Below are positions 46,855 to 54,774 of a stretch of DNA of 64,000 bases, one piece after another. Source of the DNA: JAFANK01 sp036741695 (GTDB taxonomy: Bacteria; Vulcanimicrobiota; Vulcanimicrobiia; Eremiobacterales; Eremiobacteraceae). Location of the stretch: NCBI GenBank assembly GCA_036741695.1, contig DAINRU010000003.1, forward strand, positions 62,001 through 126,000, in the 5' to 3' direction. Both the position numbers and the translations under genes were made by a program. The number at the start of each line of letters is the position of its first letter. The stretch's first letter is position 1. The notes below the pieces were generated by a model, which had not been told where the DNA came from, made no database searches, and saw nothing but the letters and a program-made list of their open reading frames with translations.

Positions 46855-46908
46855 ATTCCCCAAAACGGACGGTTCAAACAGCGTTTGAGCCGCTCGGCGT
46901 CAGGAAAC
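46855..46908. promoter_or_regulatory. Divergent pair of SigB-like promoters
   Basis: Minus: GTTTGA (46879-46874), 13 bp, GGGAAT (46860-46855), driving the lmo0937-like gene. Plus: GTTTGA (46883-46888), 14 bp, GGAAAC (46903-46908), driving the DUF892 gene. The two -35 boxes form a shared palindrome GGTTCAAAC AGC GTTTGAGCC. The minus copy is identical in both hexamers and spacing to 41098-41122. Confidence 0.78.
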
Positions 46909-46956
46909 AATGGGGTCGCTGCCGCTCATGCGGCAGCACCAGAATGAGAGGAAGAG

Positions 46957-47505
46957 ATGAAAAACGGAACTTTGCGCGACCTGTTCGTGGACGAACTCAA
47001 AGACCTGTATAGCATGGAGCACCAACTCGTGAAGGCGCTCCCCAAGATGGCGTCGGCGGCCAATTCCGGTGATCTGACCGCCGCCTTCGAGGAACATCTC
47101 GAGCAGACGCGCGGACACGTGGCGCGGCTCGAGCAGATATTCGACGCCATCGACGTCGCGGCGCGCGCAAAGCGCTGCGTCGGCATGGAGGGCATCATCG
47201 ACGAGGGCAAAGAGGTCCTCGAACAGGATCTGCAGCCCGACACGAAAGACGCAGGCATCATCGGCGCGGCGCAGCGTGTCGAACACTACGAGATCGCCGC
47301 TTACGGGACCGCTCGCCGGCATGCCGAGCTGCTCGGCATCACCGAGGCGGTGGACCTCCTCGAGCAGACCTTGGAGGAGGAGAAGCAGACCGACGCGCGG
47401 CTGACCCAGTTAGCCGAAGAGATCAACCCTGCGGCGCAGCACGAAGGCGACGACGAACGCAAGGCAGACGAGCAGGAGCGGGAAAGCCCAGCCAGCGCGC
47501 GCTGA
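46957..47505 (+). CDS. DUF892/YciE-YciF ferritin-like stress protein
   Basis: 182 aa. LRDLFVDELKDLYSMEHQLVKALPKMASAANSGDLTAAFEEHLEQTRGHVARLEQIF is the DUF892 opening; ERGVEHYEIAAYGTARRHAELLG-type residues (VEHYEIAAYGT) continue the four-helix ferritin-like bundle with Glu/His ligands. A disordered acidic tail of about 25 residues ends it. Family members are induced by osmotic or oxidative stress. A GAGAGGAAGAG ribosome-binding site precedes ATG 46957, and a SigB-like promoter lies 50 bases upstream. Confidence 0.92.
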   Translation: MKNGTLRDLFVDELKDLYSMEHQLVKALPKMASAANSGDLTAAFEEHLEQTRGHVARLEQIFDAIDVAARAKRCVGMEGIIDEGKEVLEQDLQPDTKDAGIIGAAQRVEHYEIAAYGTARRHAELLGITEAVDLLEQTLEEEKQTDARLTQLAEEINPAAQHEGDDERKADEQERESPASAR

Positions 47506-47550
47506 ACCGATGTGAACGCAACATACTCAGGCTCACGAGGAGGAAAATAC

Positions 47551-47892
47551 ATGCGTAATCTCACGCTCGCGGCTTTGGCCGTCCCGGTCGTTTCTGCAGT
47601 GTTGCTCGCAGCGGCGCCGGCCCAAGCCGACACACACGTCTGGACGGGTCAAGTCGTTCACGTGTCGACCTCGAACATGAAATTGCACAACACCGACGGA
47701 GGCGAAACCCTCAGCTTCCTGATGGTGCCCAAGTTCAAGCAGGTGTTCTCCGATGATGGAAAGACGACCGTGCAGATGGCGGACCTCAAGCCGGGGACGT
47801 GGGTCACGGTCTACTACGATCAAGACCTGCTCGGCGTGCGTCACGCTGATAAGATCGTAATCCTGAGCAACGGACAGCAGATCAAGTCGTAA
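47551..47892 (+). CDS. Hypothetical small secreted protein
   Basis: 113 aa from ATG 47551 (GAGGAGGAAAATAC upstream). Signal peptide RNLTLAALAVPVVSAVLLAAAPAQA, cleavage after QA. The mature protein is a short beta-rich domain (VWTGQVVHVSTSNMKLHNTDGGETLSFLMVPKFKQVFS, then MADLKPGTWVTVYYDQDLLG), resembling small OB-like periplasmic proteins. No metal or catalytic motif is evident. It follows the DUF892 gene closely and may share its transcript. Confidence 0.72.
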   Translation: MRNLTLAALAVPVVSAVLLAAAPAQADTHVWTGQVVHVSTSNMKLHNTDGGETLSFLMVPKFKQVFSDDGKTTVQMADLKPGTWVTVYYDQDLLGVRHADKIVILSNGQQIKS

Positions 47893-48486
47893 TCGGACCC
47901 AAGCGACCGCGATGCAGCCCGCTGGACTGCCGACTTGGCGCCAATCACCAACCCCAAATCAGCACATTCAGACCGGACGTCATGTCCGGATCGGAGTCGG
48001 GATCCAGAGTCGAGAAGCGGCACCGGAAGTTTTTGAGGCATTGTGCAGTATCCCTCAGCGAGATGAGTTGATGGCCATTAGGCACTGAAGCCCGTTTTTC
48101 TCCGTTTTGTAGAGCCTTCGCTCGGCACGAATCATGCGAACGTATGCGCAGGCCACGGGCACCGGACGTTTGCGTCCGTTTTCGATCGTTTTGTAGACCC
48201 ATTCGATAGCGAACGATAAAGCCCGCAAAATAAAGGCCCCTGGTTCGGCGTTCGAATACCGGACGTTCGCGATCGTTTTCGAACGACGTTCGACGACATC
48301 CGATCGTGGCCGATCGTAATCGCCGATTAGTGGCTACGATAGGCTCGATCCGATCGATTGCCCGTACCACCGATGATCGTGAACGAAACCGGACGTTTTA
48401 TGAATGATCACCGGACGTTTGGAATCCCGGTTCAGAATCGAGACTTAGCGCTCACTGTCCCAGAATGCCCGGTCTAAGGTCTTTTC
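47893..48486. repeat. Repeat-filled gap: CCGGACGTTT family cluster
   Basis: Six or more copies in 594 bases: a hairpin CCGGAC GTCAT GTCCGG at 47973-47989, CCGGAAGTTT at 48023, and CCGGACGTTT-type copies at 48162, 48259 (one mismatch), 48389 and 48411. The copy at 48411 starts the second 64-bp unit (48411-48474). GTTTTGTAGA occurs near 48111 and again near 48189. Spacing is irregular, unlike CRISPR. No gene is seen, and the block ends 12 bases before the secA stop. Confidence 0.7.
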
Positions 48487-51171
48487 TTACACGGTCGCGA
48501 GACCGTGGCACTTCTTGTACTTTTTGCCTGACCCACACGGGCATGGATCGTTGCGGCCGACCTTCTTATCGGCTTTGCGCACGGGCTGAGGTCCCGAGGA
48601 CTCGTCGCGGTTGGAGTGCAGCTGGTCGAAGCGGCGTAGCGCCGCGGCATCCGGCATGGGCATGCCGGACATCGGCGCCTGTTGCGGTGGGCCTTCGGTG
48701 AGCCCGGTCTGTGGCGGGGGTGGCGGCGCACCCTGCGGCGGCTGCACGACGATATGGAAGTCCTCGCCCTGGAGCATCGCGCTCAAGAACTCCTCTTGGA
48801 TGGCGATCTTGAGGTCTTCGAACAGCTCGAAGGCTTCTTTTTCATACTCGACACGCGGGTCTTTTTGGCCCCAGCCGCGCAGCCCGATTCCCTGACGCAA
48901 GCTGTCCATGGTGTACAGATGATCGATCCACAGGCGGTCGATGATCTGCAACATGGTCTGGCGCTCGAGACTGCGCAGCGCCTCGTGCAAGCCCGGTCCA
49001 TCAAGGTCGGGATAGCGCTTGATCATGCGCTCTTCTTTTTCCGTGTACATCGCGTCCGCTTCGCGAGCGAGCAGGTCGACCATCTCTTCTTTGGAGAGCG
49101 GCTCGAGCTTCTCGGGCGGCACGCGCTTGGCAAGGCCGCGCACGCCAGCCGCTTCCATATCGGTCAGGATCTGCGGACGGTCCCACTCCGCCGGATGGAC
49201 GTTGTCCGCGCAATTGGTGTTGACCGCCTGCTCGGCTTTTTGGCGCAACATCTCGGCGAGCGACGAGCGCAGATCGTGTCCTTCGAGCACCCGGCGTCGC
49301 TCGGCGTAGATGACCGAGCGCTGCTTGTTCATGACGTCGTCGTATTCGAGGACATGCTTGCGCTGCTCGTAGTTGTGCGCTTCGACCTTCTTCTGCGCGT
49401 TCTCGATGGACTTGGTCAGAATACCGGCTTCGATCGGCGTATCGTCGTCGAGTTTGAAGAGCTCCATGGTCGACCGGATGCGCTCGCCGCCGAAGATGCG
49501 CATGAGCTCGTCATCGAGCGCGACGTAAAAGCGCGACGAGCCCGGGTCGCCTTGCCGGCCGGAGCGGCCGCGCAGCTGGTTGTCGATGCGCCGGGACTCG
49601 TGGCGTTCAGTGCCTATGATGTGCAGACCGCCCAGATCCGTGACCGACTCCCCGAGTTTGATGTCGACGCCGCGGCCTGCCATATTGGTGGCGATCGTGA
49701 CTTTTGCACGCAACCCTGCGTCTTTGATGATCTCGGCTTCCTTTTCGTGGTACTTCGCGTTGAGTACGTTGTGCTCGATGCCGCGTTTGGAGAGCAGCGC
49801 GGAGAGGCGCTCCGATTTCTCGATGGAGCGCGTGCCAACGAGCACGGGCTGGCCCGCGGTATGGCGCTCGACGATCTCGTTGATGACGGCTCTGAACTTG
49901 CCTTCTTCGTTCTTGTAGACGACGTCATCGTGATCGGTGCGCCTCACCGTCACGTTGGTGGGAATCATGAGCACGTCGAGCCCGTAGATGTCGCGGAACT
50001 CGCGCTCTTCGGTCTTGGCTGTGCCGGTCATGCCGGCCAGCTTCTTGTAGAGCCGGAAATAGTTCTGAAAGGTGATGGTGGCGAGCGTCTGGTCCTCGCT
50101 CTTGACCTTGATGCCTTCTTTGGCCTCGATCGCCTGGTGGATGCCGTCGGAGTAGCGGCGGCCGTACATGAGGCGGCCGGTGAACTCGTCGACGATGACG
50201 ATCTCGCCGTCTTTGACCACGTACTGCTCGTCCTTGCGGAAGAGCTCTTTGGCCTTGAGGGCGGCCTGCAGCTGATGAGTCAGCTCGAGGTTCGACTGAT
50301 CGTAGAGGTTGTGCACGCCGAGCAGCTTCTCGACCTTAGCCACGCCCGCTTCGCTGATCGGCACGGCGTGCATCTTCTCATCGACCGTGTAGTCCTCGTC
50401 CTTGCGTAGTTGCGGCATGATGTTGCGCGCGAAGTGCTCGTAGAGGTGCGACGTGTCTTTGTAGTTAGGGCCGAGCACGGCTTCGGGAGAACCGCTGATG
50501 ATGAGCGGGGTGCGCGCCTCGTCGATGAGGATCGAGTCCACCTCGTCGACAATGGCGTAGTGCAGTTCGCGCTGCACGCAATAGGCCAGATGCGGGGCCA
50601 TGTTGTCGCGCAGATAATCGAAGCCGGCCTCGTTGTTCGTGACATAGGTGACGTCGCAGGCATAGGCGGCGCGTCGCTCGGGCGGTGGCAAGAAGTGCTG
50701 GATGATGCCGACCGACAGCCCGAGGAAGCGGTAGATGGGCCCCATCCACTCCGCATCGCGCTTGGCGAGATAGTCGTTGACCGTGACCAGGTGGACGCCT
50801 TTGCCTTCGAGGGCGTTGAGATAGACGGGCAGCGTGGCGACAAGCGTCTTGCCCTCGCCCGTACGCATCTCGGCGACCTTGCCCTCGTGGAGCACCATGC
50901 CGCCGATGAGCTGCACGTCGAAGTGGCGCATGTTCAACGTCCGCCGAGCCGCTTCGCGGCAGACGGCGAACGCCTCGACCAGCAGGTCGTCGAGCGTCTC
51001 GCCCTGGGCGAGCCGCTGCTTGAACTCCGGCGTCTTGGCGGCGAGCGCCTCGTCGCTGAGGGCCTTGATCGTGGGTTCCAGATCGTTGATGCGCAGCGCG
51101 ATCTTGCGCAGGCGCGCGACCTCGCGGTCGTTCCCGTCGACCCACGAACGGATATTGCTAAGGAAGGACAA
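48487..51171 (-). CDS. secA: Preprotein translocase ATPase SecA
   Basis: 894 aa motor that drives unfolded preproteins through SecYEG at the membrane. Walker A MRTGEGKTLVATLPVYLNAL, DEAD-type Walker B VDEVDSILIDEARTPL, the preprotein cross-linking domain, and helicase motifs VLVGTRSIEKSERLSALL and TNMAGRGVDIKLGE are all intact. The C-terminus has a Pro/Gln linker and a SEC-C zinc motif CPCGSGKKYKKCHG. It lies 47 bases after hpf, as the last gene of an envelope/translation run on this strand. Confidence 0.97.
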   Translation of the reverse strand: MSFLSNIRSWVDGNDREVARLRKIALRINDLEPTIKALSDEALAAKTPEFKQRLAQGETLDDLLVEAFAVCREAARRTLNMRHFDVQLIGGMVLHEGKVAEMRTGEGKTLVATLPVYLNALEGKGVHLVTVNDYLAKRDAEWMGPIYRFLGLSVGIIQHFLPPPERRAAYACDVTYVTNNEAGFDYLRDNMAPHLAYCVQRELHYAIVDEVDSILIDEARTPLIISGSPEAVLGPNYKDTSHLYEHFARNIMPQLRKDEDYTVDEKMHAVPISEAGVAKVEKLLGVHNLYDQSNLELTHQLQAALKAKELFRKDEQYVVKDGEIVIVDEFTGRLMYGRRYSDGIHQAIEAKEGIKVKSEDQTLATITFQNYFRLYKKLAGMTGTAKTEEREFRDIYGLDVLMIPTNVTVRRTDHDDVVYKNEEGKFRAVINEIVERHTAGQPVLVGTRSIEKSERLSALLSKRGIEHNVLNAKYHEKEAEIIKDAGLRAKVTIATNMAGRGVDIKLGESVTDLGGLHIIGTERHESRRIDNQLRGRSGRQGDPGSSRFYVALDDELMRIFGGERIRSTMELFKLDDDTPIEAGILTKSIENAQKKVEAHNYEQRKHVLEYDDVMNKQRSVIYAERRRVLEGHDLRSSLAEMLRQKAEQAVNTNCADNVHPAEWDRPQILTDMEAAGVRGLAKRVPPEKLEPLSKEEMVDLLAREADAMYTEKEERMIKRYPDLDGPGLHEALRSLERQTMLQIIDRLWIDHLYTMDSLRQGIGLRGWGQKDPRVEYEKEAFELFEDLKIAIQEEFLSAMLQGEDFHIVVQPPQGAPPPPPQTGLTEGPPQQAPMSGMPMPDAAALRRFDQLHSNRDESSGPQPVRKADKKVGRNDPCPCGSGKKYKKCHGLATV

Positions 51172-51218
51172 CGTCGAAAGCTCTTTCTTGCGTGTTAGGT
51201 GCTGGCCGCAGGGCGGTC

Positions 51219-51779
51219 CTAGGAGACGGTTTCGATAAGGCCCAGCTGACCTCCGCGTCTCTTATAGAGAACGTTCACCGCGCCCGTTCGGTCGTTGACG
51301 AAGAGGAAAAAGTCGTGGCCGAGCAGCTCCATCTGGTGGGCGGCGTCCTGTGGGTCCATCTTCTTGATGTCGATCTTCTTGGAGCGCACGATGCGCAGCG
51401 ACTTGTCAAGGTCCTCGGGCTCCTCGCGCGGGGGCCGGCTCGACGAAGCTTTGCGCCGCGGACCCGAAGGCGTCTTGCCGTTGGCCTTGGCATGGTGGTC
51501 CCAGTGCTTGGTCTTGTACTTGCGGATCTGCTGCTCGAGGCGGTCGCGGACGAGGTCGATCGAGGCGTACATGTCGGGCGAGCGCTCCTCGGCCTTGATG
51601 AGGAAGTGCTTCAAGGTCAGCACGACGTCGACGATCTGCTGCTCGCGCTCGGTGCGCAACGTGACGTGGGCATCGATGATCTGATCGAGGTAGTGGGTGA
51701 GATGACCGATCTTCTCTTCCGCATATGCCCGCAGCGCTTGGGTGACCTTGAGGTTGCGGCCCTTGATGTAGATCTTCAT
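51219..51779 (-). CDS. hpf: Long-form ribosome hibernation promoting factor
   Basis: 186 aa from ATG 51779, which overlaps the upstream small gene's stop as ATGA. The N-terminal domain MKIYIKGRNLKVTQALRAYAEEKIGHLTHYL is the YfiA/RaiA fold that sits in the ribosomal decoding site. The C-terminal domain, RIVRSKKIDIKKMDPQDAAHQMELLGHDFFLFVNDRTGAVNVLYKRRGGQLGLIE, mediates 100S dimer formation. That makes it the long form typical of bacteria that do not use a separate RMF. Likely induced in stationary phase. Confidence 0.94.
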   Translation of the reverse strand: MKIYIKGRNLKVTQALRAYAEEKIGHLTHYLDQIIDAHVTLRTEREQQIVDVVLTLKHFLIKAEERSPDMYASIDLVRDRLEQQIRKYKTKHWDHHAKANGKTPSGPRRKASSSRPPREEPEDLDKSLRIVRSKKIDIKKMDPQDAAHQMELLGHDFFLFVNDRTGAVNVLYKRRGGQLGLIETVS

Positions 51780-51991
51780 GAGCACTCTCGCTCCAGGGAA
51801 GCGTGGATGTGCGCCATTCGGTCGGCGAGGTGTGCCTCCTGCAGCAGCATGAGCGCATGCGCCGGATGCGGATGCTCGAGGAGCCAGACCGCAAGGGCGA
51901 TCGCGGCGACGACGAGGAGCAGCAGGATGATACGCGCGATGACGTAGGGGCGCTGCGGTCTCGTCCTGATGATCTGGCGTTTCGAAGGCAT
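51776..51991 (-). CDS. Small single-helix membrane protein
   Basis: 71 aa: a basic N-terminus (MPSKRQIIRTRPQRPYVIAR), one hydrophobic helix (IILLLLVVAAIALAVWLLEH) and a His/Glu-containing amphipathic tail. Its TGA overlaps the hpf ATG. I do not recognise the family. The overlap suggests translational coupling to hpf, so it may matter for hpf expression or act at the membrane with the neighbouring envelope genes. Confidence 0.7.
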   Translation of the reverse strand: MPSKRQIIRTRPQRPYVIARIILLLLVVAAIALAVWLLEHPHPAHALMLLQEAHLADRMAHIHASLERECS

Positions 51992-52027
51992 GATAATCCT
52001 CTCGTCTCGTGGGTTGCTCGCGCGCCG

Positions 52028-52879
52028 TCAGATCTTGACGCGCAGCGGATCGTTGATGGCGTCGAGCGGCATCCTCGCCTGCAGTTGCGACAGCGTCACG
52101 AACTCAAAGCCTGCGTTGCGATATGCGCGGACGATGCGCGGCAGCGCCTCCACCGTCTCTTGCTTGCCGTTATGCAACAGGATCACGGCCGGCGAGCGCG
52201 CTTGTCCGACCACGAGGTCGACGATCTGCGCGGACGTCAGCGAGCGCCAATCGCCCGGGTCGACGTCCCACAGCGCGACCGTATCGCCTTGCGCCCGCGC
52301 CGCGTCGATCGTCGCCGCATCGTAGTTGCCGTGGGGTGGCCGGAAGTAATGCACGCGGACTCCCGTCACGGCGGCGATCGTCGCGCTGGCTTGCGCGATC
52401 TCGCGCATCTGCTCGTCGGCAGCAAGCGCGACCATCTGCGGATGGGTCTGGGTGTGGTTGCCGAGTTCGATGCCGTCAGCCTGGGCGCGTTTGGTGATGG
52501 CCGGCTGCTCTTGCGCGTCACGCCCGATGAGGAAGAACACCGCGGGAACATGCAGCGCTTGGAGCTGCGCGAGCAGCACGGGTGTGGTGACGGGGAAGGG
52601 ACCATCGTCGAAGGTCAAGACCGCCAGGCGCGGACGCTGCGGAGGTTTCGCCGCGTCGACGACGTCGAGCAGCATGCGCCTTGCGATCGCACCGGCAGGT
52701 GGCGAGACGACGTCGGCTGCGGCGACGCCAGCAGGCACGATCACCGGCACAGACTCAAGCTGGGCATGATGGATCCAGCGGCGCAGGAAGATGATGAGCA
52801 CAACTGCGGCGATGAGACACAGCCATAGGCCGGGGCGACGCATCCATCGGCTGAATGCGGTCGAGCGCTCCACCGTCAT
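52028..52879 (-). CDS. Polysaccharide deacetylase (NodB domain)
   Basis: 283 aa. An N-terminal helix (LWLCLIAAVVLIIFLRRW, about 18-36) anchors it outside the membrane. The NodB domain starts RLAVLTFDDGPFPVTTPVLLAQLQALHVPAVFFLIG (catalytic DD), then GNHTQTHPQM (metal-binding H-x3-H), VHYFRPPHGNYDAAT and LWDVDPGDWRS, and ends with VILLHNG. It removes N-acetyl groups from peptidoglycan or envelope glycans. It lies 3 bases after the LCP gene on the same strand, consistent with a cell-wall function. Confidence 0.92.
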   Translation of the reverse strand: MTVERSTAFSRWMRRPGLWLCLIAAVVLIIFLRRWIHHAQLESVPVIVPAGVAAADVVSPPAGAIARRMLLDVVDAAKPPQRPRLAVLTFDDGPFPVTTPVLLAQLQALHVPAVFFLIGRDAQEQPAITKRAQADGIELGNHTQTHPQMVALAADEQMREIAQASATIAAVTGVRVHYFRPPHGNYDAATIDAARAQGDTVALWDVDPGDWRSLTSAQIVDLVVGQARSPAVILLHNGKQETVEALPRIVRAYRNAGFEFVTLSQLQARMPLDAINDPLRVKI

Positions 52880-52882
52880 GGT

Positions 52883-54166
52883 TTATTGCGGGCGGTAGTC
52901 GCGGCCGATGACGACGACGACGTCGACGCCGTTCACGGCTCCCAGCGCGATGCGCGGGTTCTTGATGGGGAGCTCTTTGGCGACTTCGCCGGCCACTTTC
53001 TGATCGGCGCTTTCGATGGTCGTCGTCAGATTATTGAAGGTCTTGGCGTTGCCGGTCTCCACGACGTCATAGCCTCGTTGCCGCAAGAAATCGGCCACCG
53101 CCGAGGCGACGCCGGGCGTGCCCGAACCGTTCTCGACGCGGATATGCACCGTGGACGGGTCAAACGTGTTGCCGTACCCCGCCACGAGATAGGTGTGGAT
53201 GACCTTATGCGCATCGGATTGCGCGAAGAGCACGGACTCGCCATTAGTCCACCCGATGTCCACCGGAAGCACGGCGCTGTGCACCGACTGCGGTGAGACC
53301 CCGCGCATCCCGAGCGCCAGCTCGTAGAGCTTGCCGAAAGGCAGATCGGTGCGGACGTTGTCCTTGATGACGCTGAGCAGCGCGGGCAGATGGAGCGCGA
53401 CGGCTGGATCGCGCATGCGCTTGGCGAGTATCTGCACGACTTGGCGCTGGCGCCGCATGCGGCCGAAGTCGCCTTCAGGATCGTGACGGAAGCGGATGTA
53501 TCCCACCGCTTGCTCGCCGTTCAGATGATGGAGGCCCTTCTTGAGGTGGATGTGGAGGTGTCCCCACGTGTCGTCGTAGTCCATGTCTTTCTCGACATCG
53601 ACATCGATGCCGCCGAGCGCATTGATGATGTTCTTCGTGGCATCGAGCCGCAGCACGACGTAGTAGTCGAAGGCCGGTGTGCCCAGATTCTTGATAACCG
53701 TCGCCTCGACGCGCTGCGGGCCGCCATCACCGTAGGCTTCGTTGATCTTCCCATATCCGGACTTAGGGATGTAGACCCACAGGTCACGCGGGATGGAGAG
53801 TACGTTGATCTGTTTGTTGGCCAGGTCGATGTTAACGCCTATAAGCGTGTCGGTGCGCGACGCCGCGGTATACGCCTCGTCATTCTCGGTCCAGTTCTCG
53901 TCGAGGCCCATGACGAGCACGCGCAGGTTGGGTTTCCCGAAGACCTGCACGAGATTGGGCGACGGCATGAACGGGGCGAGCGCATTGCCGAATCCGCCCT
54001 TGTACTTGACGTAGCCGAAGGCGGCGGCGATGAGGATGAGGACGAGCGCGAGGGCGATGACGCCGTATCTGCGCGGGATGCGCCGCCGAGGAGCGGGCGG
54101 TTCTCCTGTGCCCAACTGTGCGCCGACCGCTTGTGGAGCGGGGTTCAGATTATCAAGATCAGCCAA
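52883..54166 (-). CDS. LytR-CpsA-Psr (LCP) cell-wall ligase with LytR_C tail
   Basis: About 427 aa. A TM helix (YGVIALALVLILIAAAFGYV, about 35-55) precedes the LCP domain: LRVLVMGLDENWTENDEAYTAASRTDTLIGVNIDLANKQINVLSIPRDLWVYIP, then RRQRQVVQILAKRM. A C-terminal LytR_C domain (VHIRVENGSGTPGVASAVADFLRQRGYDVVETGNA, about 340-425) follows. The enzyme attaches teichoic-acid-like or polysaccharide chains to peptidoglycan. The TTG at 54166 has GAGG 8 bases upstream; the TTG at 54172 is possible but too close to the Shine-Dalgarno. Confidence 0.92.
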   Translation of the reverse strand: MADLDNLNPAPQAVGAQLGTGEPPAPRRRIPRRYGVIALALVLILIAAAFGYVKYKGGFGNALAPFMPSPNLVQVFGKPNLRVLVMGLDENWTENDEAYTAASRTDTLIGVNIDLANKQINVLSIPRDLWVYIPKSGYGKINEAYGDGGPQRVEATVIKNLGTPAFDYYVVLRLDATKNIINALGGIDVDVEKDMDYDDTWGHLHIHLKKGLHHLNGEQAVGYIRFRHDPEGDFGRMRRQRQVVQILAKRMRDPAVALHLPALLSVIKDNVRTDLPFGKLYELALGMRGVSPQSVHSAVLPVDIGWTNGESVLFAQSDAHKVIHTYLVAGYGNTFDPSTVHIRVENGSGTPGVASAVADFLRQRGYDVVETGNAKTFNNLTTTIESADQKVAGEVAKELPIKNPRIALGAVNGVDVVVVIGRDYRPQ

Positions 54167-54285
54167 GTTCAAACCTCACGGGGACAACTCGCCTACCGGC
54201 CTGCCTGGTCCCTGCTTGGCCGCCGACGAGCGGCGGCGCTCATGCTCTATGGTCGTCCGATGTAGTGTATCGTTCGATACTGGGA

Positions 54286-54774
54286 TTATCTGTAGTTGAC
54301 GAACTGAACTGGGAACTCGAGCGGCATGCCCTTCACGAGGTTGATGGCCTTCTGCAGGTCATCTTTAGACTTGCTAGCCACCCGGATCTGGTCGTCCTGG
54401 ATCTGTGCGCTGACCTTCACTTTGGCGGCCTTGAGCGCTTCGACGATCTTCTTGGCCCGGTCTTTTTCGATGCCCTGGGCGCACGTGACGATTTGTCGCA
54501 GCGTCCCGCCAGACGCGGGCTCGGCCTTGCCGTAGCTGAGCGCCTTGAGCGAGACACCCCGCTTGACGCACTTGCTCTGCAAGATGTCGGTGACATTGCG
54601 CAGCTTCATATCGTCGTCGGCGATGATGGTGATGGTCAGGTCGACGAGTTCGAGCGACGATTTCGAGTTCTTGAAATCAAAGCGCGTGGCGATCTCGCGC
54701 TGGGCTTGCATGACGGCGTCGGACAGGCTCTGGCGATCTACCTTCGAGACGATATCGAAGGAGAACTCACTCAT
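54286..54774 (-). CDS. yajQ: YajQ family cyclic-di-GMP-binding-type protein
   Basis: 162 aa. MSEFSFDIVSKVDRQSLSDAVMQAQREIATRFDFKNSKSSLEL and later GKAEPASGGTLRQIVTCAQGIEKDRAKKIVEALKAAKVKVSAQIQDDQIRV match the two-domain YajQ fold, members of which bind cyclic di-GMP or nucleic acid. Its ATG lies inside the rodZ-like 3' end (8-base overlap, ATGAGTGA). A short inverted repeat GTATCG TT CGATAC at 54267-54280 follows the stop at 54286 and could end the transcript, though no T-tract is seen. Confidence 0.94.
   Translation of the reverse strand: MSEFSFDIVSKVDRQSLSDAVMQAQREIATRFDFKNSKSSLELVDLTITIIADDDMKLRNVTDILQSKCVKRGVSLKALSYGKAEPASGGTLRQIVTCAQGIEKDRAKKIVEALKAAKVKVSAQIQDDQIRVASKSKDDLQKAINLVKGMPLEFPVQFVNYR

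Noticed and set aside
47893..48486. CRISPR array
   Set aside because: The copies of CCGGACGTTT are irregularly spaced (22 to about 139 bases), too short for CRISPR repeats, and no cas genes are in the window.
48682..50409. 575-codon plus-strand frame opposite secA
   Set aside because: Entirely antisense to secA, with no domain and no ribosome-binding site.
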